Of a stretch of 64,000 nucleotides of DNA, positions 63,297 through 64,000 are shown one piece after another. The DNA comes from Nocardioides sp. Root1257. Its GTDB lineage: Bacteria > Actinomycetota > Actinomycetes > Propionibacteriales > Nocardioidaceae. The stretch spans positions 541,410 through 605,409 of the forward strand of contig NZ_LMDV01000008.1 of assembly GCF_001425175.1 (NCBI RefSeq), written 5' to 3'. A program made the translations under genes and the position numbers. A model generated the notes under the pieces. That model did not search any database. It saw only the letters and a list, made by a program, of their open reading frames with translations, and was not told the DNA's origin. Every line of letters begins with the position of its first letter. Position 1 is the stretch's first letter.

Positions 63297-64000
63297 ATGC
63301 CCAGATCCAAGATCCATCGCCGCCGTACCCTCGGCAAGCGCGCTCGTGTCGTCCTCACCGTGACCTGCTGCGCCCTGCTCGTCGCAGGCGTCGCGGCGGC
63401 CGTGGTGCCGTCGAGGCTGAGGGCACCCGCGGCCGCGGCGGCCCCGGCCGGCTACAGCATCTGGGCCGACGACGTCGTGCCCGACGTGCCGGCCGACCCG
63501 GAGCGCGGAGAGGTCACCGTGGGCGTCGAGTTCTCCTCGACGGTTCCCGGGACCGTGACCGGCGTGCAGTTCTACCGATCCACCGAGAACCGCGGCCCGC
63601 ACACCGGCCAGCTGTGGTCGCCCTCCGGTGACCTGCTGGGCTCCGTCCGCTTCACCGACGGCGTTCGCGGCGGCTGGACGACCGCGGCCTTCGAGCACCC
63701 CGTGAGCATCGATCCCGCCAAGCGCTACGTCGTCTCGTACACGGCCCCCGACGGCCGGTACGCCGACGACGAGTACGACCTGCGCCCGACCCGGCCGGTC
63801 ACCACGCAGGACCTGACCGCGTGGCGCGGCGTCTACACCTATGGCGACGACGTCCCGCAGCAGTCCTGGCACTGGTCGAACTACTACGTGGACCCGGTCT
63901 TCCTGCCGTCCGGCGACGAGGGCGGCCCGTCCGAGACGCCGTCCGGTACGCCGACCGACGACCCGACCACGACGCCGACCGACGACCCGACCACGACGCC
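63297..64000 (+). CDS. Secreted DUF4082 protein, N-terminal part (runs off right edge)
   Basis: 234 residues are visible and no stop is reached. ATG at 63297 with GGAG 8 bases before. The signal or anchor segment spans about 18-48. Residues about 52-202 are a DUF4082 domain close to those of the giant protein: VGVEFSSTVPGTVTGVQFYR, NRGPHTGQLWSPSGDLLGSV and NYYVDPVF. A Thr/Pro/Asp linker with PTDDPTTT repeats begins at about residue 219, typical of a flexible or glycosylated spacer before another domain. Together with the preceding gene it forms a pair of exported proteins beside the ligase-decarboxylase module. Confidence 0.88.
   Translation, partial: MPRSKIHRRRTLGKRARVVLTVTCCALLVAGVAAAVVPSRLRAPAAAAAPAGYSIWADDVVPDVPADPERGEVTVGVEFSSTVPGTVTGVQFYRSTENRGPHTGQLWSPSGDLLGSVRFTDGVRGGWTTAAFEHPVSIDPAKRYVVSYTAPDGRYADDEYDLRPTRPVTTQDLTAWRGVYTYGDDVPQQSWHWSNYYVDPVFLPSGDEGGPSETPSGTPTDDPTTTPTDDPTTT
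63951..64000 (+). repeat. In-frame 24-bp tandem repeat encoding PTDDPTTT
   Basis: Two exact units of CCGACCGACGACCCGACC plus ACGACG (63951-63974 and 63975-63998) are visible, and the array may continue past the window. It encodes a Thr/Pro-rich linker and is prone to length change by slippage. Confidence 0.85.

Overview
The window is about 64 kb of GC-rich actinobacterial chromosome. Many GTG starts, several probable leaderless promoters, 4-base start/stop overlaps and the gene content point to a Nocardioides-like member of the Propionibacteriales. This placement is an inference from style and gene order; no 16S rRNA is present. No phage, transposase, CRISPR array or replication origin was seen.

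Layout. (1) 1-28.3 kb is mostly housekeeping: a truncated HtrA-type protease; a divergent MarR/MFS pair; a secreted choice-of-anchor A protein; citrate synthase with a HAD phosphatase; rplM-rpsI-glmM; coaA divergent from glmS; acpS; nnr-alr-hydrolase-GNAT/TsaE; ligC; a cytidylyltransferase/LicD-methyltransferase unit; and tRNA-Gln-glmU-prs. Between acpS and nnr sits an unexpected pair of exported proteins: an amidase with a dockerin-like domain and, translationally coupled to it, a protein with a cohesin-like domain.

(2) 28.3-37 kb is a regulatory and assembly block for a surface polysaccharide. It has four related LuxR/NarL-type regulators, two with intact receivers and two with degenerate ones, a membrane histidine kinase, a polyprenyl-phosphate sugar-1-phosphate transferase, a hexapeptide N-acetyltransferase and an LCP cell-wall ligase.

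(3) 37.3-55.2 kb holds a glycosyltransferase, a 1,602-residue secreted protein (dimethylformamidase-like domain plus four DUF4082 domains), and an 11-gene tightly overlapping operon. The operon encodes amino-sugar synthesis (oxidoreductase, epimerase, two DegT aminotransferases, NeuD), three glycosyltransferases, a Wzx-like flippase, a Wzz-like chain-length protein and a Wzy-like polymerase/ligase.

(4) 55.2-64 kb holds a polysaccharide deacetylase, a GNAT-like protein, an acyl-CoA ligase, a fold-type III PLP decarboxylase, an acyl carrier protein and an asparagine-synthetase-like protein. Two secreted proteins follow, one running off the end. The ligase/decarboxylase/carrier/amidotransferase set resembles the module linked to exosortase A (PEP-CTERM) loci of Gram-negative bacteria. 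Here it is in an actinobacterial background and no exosortase is visible.

Working model (inference): regions 2-4 build an amino-sugar-rich, possibly amine- or amino-acid-decorated, wall-attached exopolysaccharide by a Wzx/Wzy route under two-component/LuxR control, together with large secreted DUF4082 proteins.
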